A stretch of 6,848 bases of DNA from a bacterium (GTDB taxonomy: Bacteria; Patescibacteria; Gracilibacteria; 1-14-2-50-48-13). The notes beneath the pieces were generated by a model. It searched no databases. It worked only from the letters and a program-made list of their open reading frames with translations, and was not told the origin of the DNA. Below are positions 5,542 through 6,848 of this stretch, one piece after another. The stretch spans positions 1 to 6,848 of the forward strand of contig JAUIFW010000054.1 in NCBI GenBank assembly GCA_030430105.1, given 5' to 3'. Made by a program: the position numbers and the translations under genes. Numbering within the stretch: the first letter of the stretch is position 1; each line of letters starts with the position of its first letter.

Positions 5542-6377
5542 TAGAGCTTCATGTTATGGAGTTTGGTGATTCTGCTATCGATACTTGGATGTACGTTGAA
5601 AAGGCTGCTTAGCATTCTCGTGTGAAATGGGTGTACAACAAAGAGATGAGAGAGCGATGGATTTGGATTGATCAGTGGGATGTCTCCTTCTATTTGTTGC
5701 TCGATTCTAACAAGTGCTTTCGATAGGGTTTTTGGGTCTCGAATGAGTTTAGCTGCTTCAAAATCTGCTTTGTAGTGTCGTTCTCGATGTACTACAGACT
5801 TGAGAATAAAGCTTGCTATGGGTGCCAAGACAAAGAATATGAGACTGGATATACTATTTCCTTTCTCTTTTTGCTCAGATCCCTTAAGGATGGAGAAATG
5901 TCCTATCTGAGCGATACGAGTGATGAGCGACGCATATGCTGAAACCATGGTGTGCTCTGCGATCTCTAGATTTCCTGAGGAGATGGCCTGAGCCATGATT
6001 GCTATGGCTTCTTCGTCTTTTTCGAACTCAAGGAGGCCTCTTGTGATAATGAGATGTGTTTTGCGCTCAGAGTTCCCGACCAACATAGCATTTGCCTGAG
6101 GAGATGGAGCGATATAGAGCTTTGGCATGGGTAGTTTTCCAAAGCGGCACATCTCTTCGATGGTCTGGTAGAGGCTCTCGTATTTTTCCTTATCTGCGAG
6201 TGTGCCGTGCGCAAAATCTATGATGAGCGTGGGCGCAGCAAATATAACGATTAAATGCAGCACAAGCAGGATGGCTAGCGAGATGTAGAGCCCGAGAAGC
6301 CCGAGTGCTAGGTATCCGATGAGTGCTGGTATGGCGGTGATCACGAGGATTAGGCCGGCAAGTTTAAGACTTCTCAT
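5541..6377 (-). CDS. HtpX-like (M48B) membrane protein without catalytic residues
   Basis: The 278-aa product follows HtpX from end to end: two N-terminal helices (5-30, 32-54), PKLYIAPSPQANAMLVG (85-101, HtpX PN-A-F region), IITRGLLEF (110-118), a third hydrophobic stretch (178-196), HYKADFEAAKLI (201-212) and a tail SSLFNVHPSIDSRITKL (257-273). HtpX is a zinc protease of membrane-protein quality control with its site on the cytoplasmic face. Here the HExxH position reads QAISS (130-134), so both His ligands and the Glu are gone, and the third ligand Glu of E-[FY]-x-A-D reads His201. It should be unable to act as this type of protease. The start is ATG 6377, supported by a promoter candidate; TTG 6422 would add 15 residues. 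Its TAA overlaps the ATG of the SLH gene. The family call is firm; the inactive state is read from alignment by eye. Confidence 0.88.
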   Translation of the reverse strand: MRSLKLAGLILVITAIPALIGYLALGLLGLYISLAILLVLHLIVIFAAPTLIIDFAHGTLADKEKYESLYQTIEEMCRFGKLPMPKLYIAPSPQANAMLVGNSERKTHLIITRGLLEFEKDEEAIAIMAQAISSGNLEIAEHTMVSAYASLITRIAQIGHFSILKGSEQKEKGNSISSLIFFVLAPIASFILKSVVHRERHYKADFEAAKLIRDPKTLSKALVRIEQQIEGDIPLINPNPSLSHLFVVHPFHTRMLSSLFNVHPSIDSRITKLHNMKL

Positions 6378-6400
6378 GGGTACGTAAAGAATCTGCGCAC

Positions 6401-6429
6401 ATAGTACGTACTTTGTAGGCAAAAGTAAA
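6401..6429 (-). promoter_or_regulatory. Candidate promoter of the htpX-like/SLH unit
   Basis: On the minus strand TTTACT (6429-6424), a 17-nt spacer and TACTAT (6406-6401) give 4/6 and 4/6 matches. The predicted start near 6394 lies upstream of ATG 6377 but downstream of TTG 6422, which favours the ATG as the true start. The site is plausible but weak. Confidence 0.35.
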
Positions 6430-6431
6430 GA

Positions 6432-6460
6432 TTGGCACGTGCTTGCAACAGTTTGATAAT
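6432..6460 (+). promoter_or_regulatory. Candidate promoter of alaS
   Basis: TTGGCA (6432-6437), a 17-nt spacer and GATAAT (6455-6460) match the sigma-70 consensus at 5/6 and 5/6. The transcript would start near 6467 and have a leader of about 34 nt. A second possibility is TTGCAA (6443-6448), 16 nt, TAAGAT (6465-6470). The promoter is back to back with the htpX-like one, with the two -35 boxes two bases apart. Confidence 0.55.
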
Positions 6461-6500
6461 CTCGTAAGATAGAGACCGTTTACCCTAACCTTTTCGGATC

Positions 6501-6848
6501 ATGAAGGCAGATATGCTGCGGCAAAAATTTCTCGACTTTTTCAAGAGTAAGGAGCATGTGCTTCTTCCAAGTAGTTCACTTGTCCCAGAGAATGATCCGA
6601 CGGCCATGTTTAATGTGGCCGGAATGCAGCCCCTTGTTCCCTACTTGATGGGAAAGCCACATCCAGATGGTGGGATGCTTTCCAATAGCCAGAAGTGTTT
6701 TCGTACTGTGGATATTGATGAGGTGGGAGATAATAGGCATTGCACATTCTTTGAAATGCTTGGTAATTGGTCGCTTGGTACTTATTTCAAAAAGGAAGCG
6801 ATTTCCTGGTCTTTTGAATTTTTGACCAAGGAGCTTGGGATGGATCCA
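6501..6848 (+). CDS. alaS: Alanyl-tRNA synthetase, 5' end (partial)
   Basis: The first 116 residues of AlaRS, a class II synthetase that charges tRNA-Ala; the rest, including most of the aminoacylation domain and the editing domain, lies beyond the right edge. Visible family signatures are RQKFLDFF (7-14), [20 protein letters not shown] (25-44), [18 protein letters not shown] (63-80) and [20 protein letters not shown] (82-101), which cover motif 1 and the run toward motif 2. ATG 6501 is chosen because the RQ-F-FF block follows after six residues, as in homologues. There is no clear Shine-Dalgarno, only CGGA a few bases upstream. It is transcribed divergently from the htpX-like gene. Confidence 0.97.
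   Translation, partial: MKADMLRQKFLDFFKSKEHVLLPSSSLVPENDPTAMFNVAGMQPLVPYLMGKPHPDGGMLSNSQKCFRTVDIDEVGDNRHCTFFEMLGNWSLGTYFKKEAISWSFEFLTKELGMDP

Noticed and set aside
6378..6422. TTG start that would add 15 residues to the HtpX-like protein
   Set aside because: The ATG start matches the usual HtpX N-terminus, and the best promoter candidate would begin transcription downstream of the TTG.
6435..6442. GCACGTGC palindrome in the alaS promoter spacer
   Set aside because: Eight-base palindromes are common by chance and no second copy was seen nearby.

Overview
The window looks like bacterial chromosome and carries five clear protein-coding genes, two of them cut by the window ends, plus two small membrane-protein genes. 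UGA works as an ordinary stop: hisS ends in UGA just before a terminator, and no reading frame needs UGA readthrough. The end of the MurE-like ligase (SDREV tail, EEPY in place of DNPR), the compact housekeeping genes, the shortage of Shine-Dalgarno sequences and the SLH-type surface protein together suggest a Candidate Phyla Radiation (Patescibacteria) genome that uses the standard code. That placement is an inference from style and was not tested by a search.

Layout, left to right. (1) The 3' end of a MurE-type Mur ligase (1-372, +). (2) A 143-bp spacer with six perfect copies of the heptamer GACCTAA, which touch a hairpin terminator candidate. (3) A complete hisS (516-1814, +) closed by a strong intrinsic terminator. 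(4) About 400 bp with no recognised gene, holding a weak cysteine-containing small ORF, a 9-bp direct repeat and an imperfect inverted repeat. (5) A divergent pair of small two-helix membrane proteins. The minus-strand one (80 aa) has a good Shine-Dalgarno and a TTG start, and its terminator overlaps its stop codon. The plus-strand one (94 aa) has an extended -10 promoter placed so that its mRNA should be leaderless. Their candidate promoters share one palindromic TTGCAA as -35 box. (6) A minus-strand two-gene unit: a membrane protein with the HtpX (M48B) architecture, then an 869-aa secreted protein with C-terminal SLH repeats, joined by a TAATG stop/start overlap. (7) The 5' end of alaS (6501 to the window end, +), divergent from the htpX-like gene with back-to-back candidate promoters.

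The most interesting item is the HtpX-like protein. Its fold-level features align well with HtpX, but the zinc-protease motif HExxH reads QAISS and the third zinc ligand Glu reads His. It should therefore be a pseudoprotease. Its tight translational link to a large exported SLH protein suggests a non-catalytic, chaperone-like or scaffold role at the membrane during export or assembly of that surface protein. The cell-wall ligase, the surface protein and the small membrane proteins give the window an envelope theme between two aminoacyl-tRNA synthetase genes.
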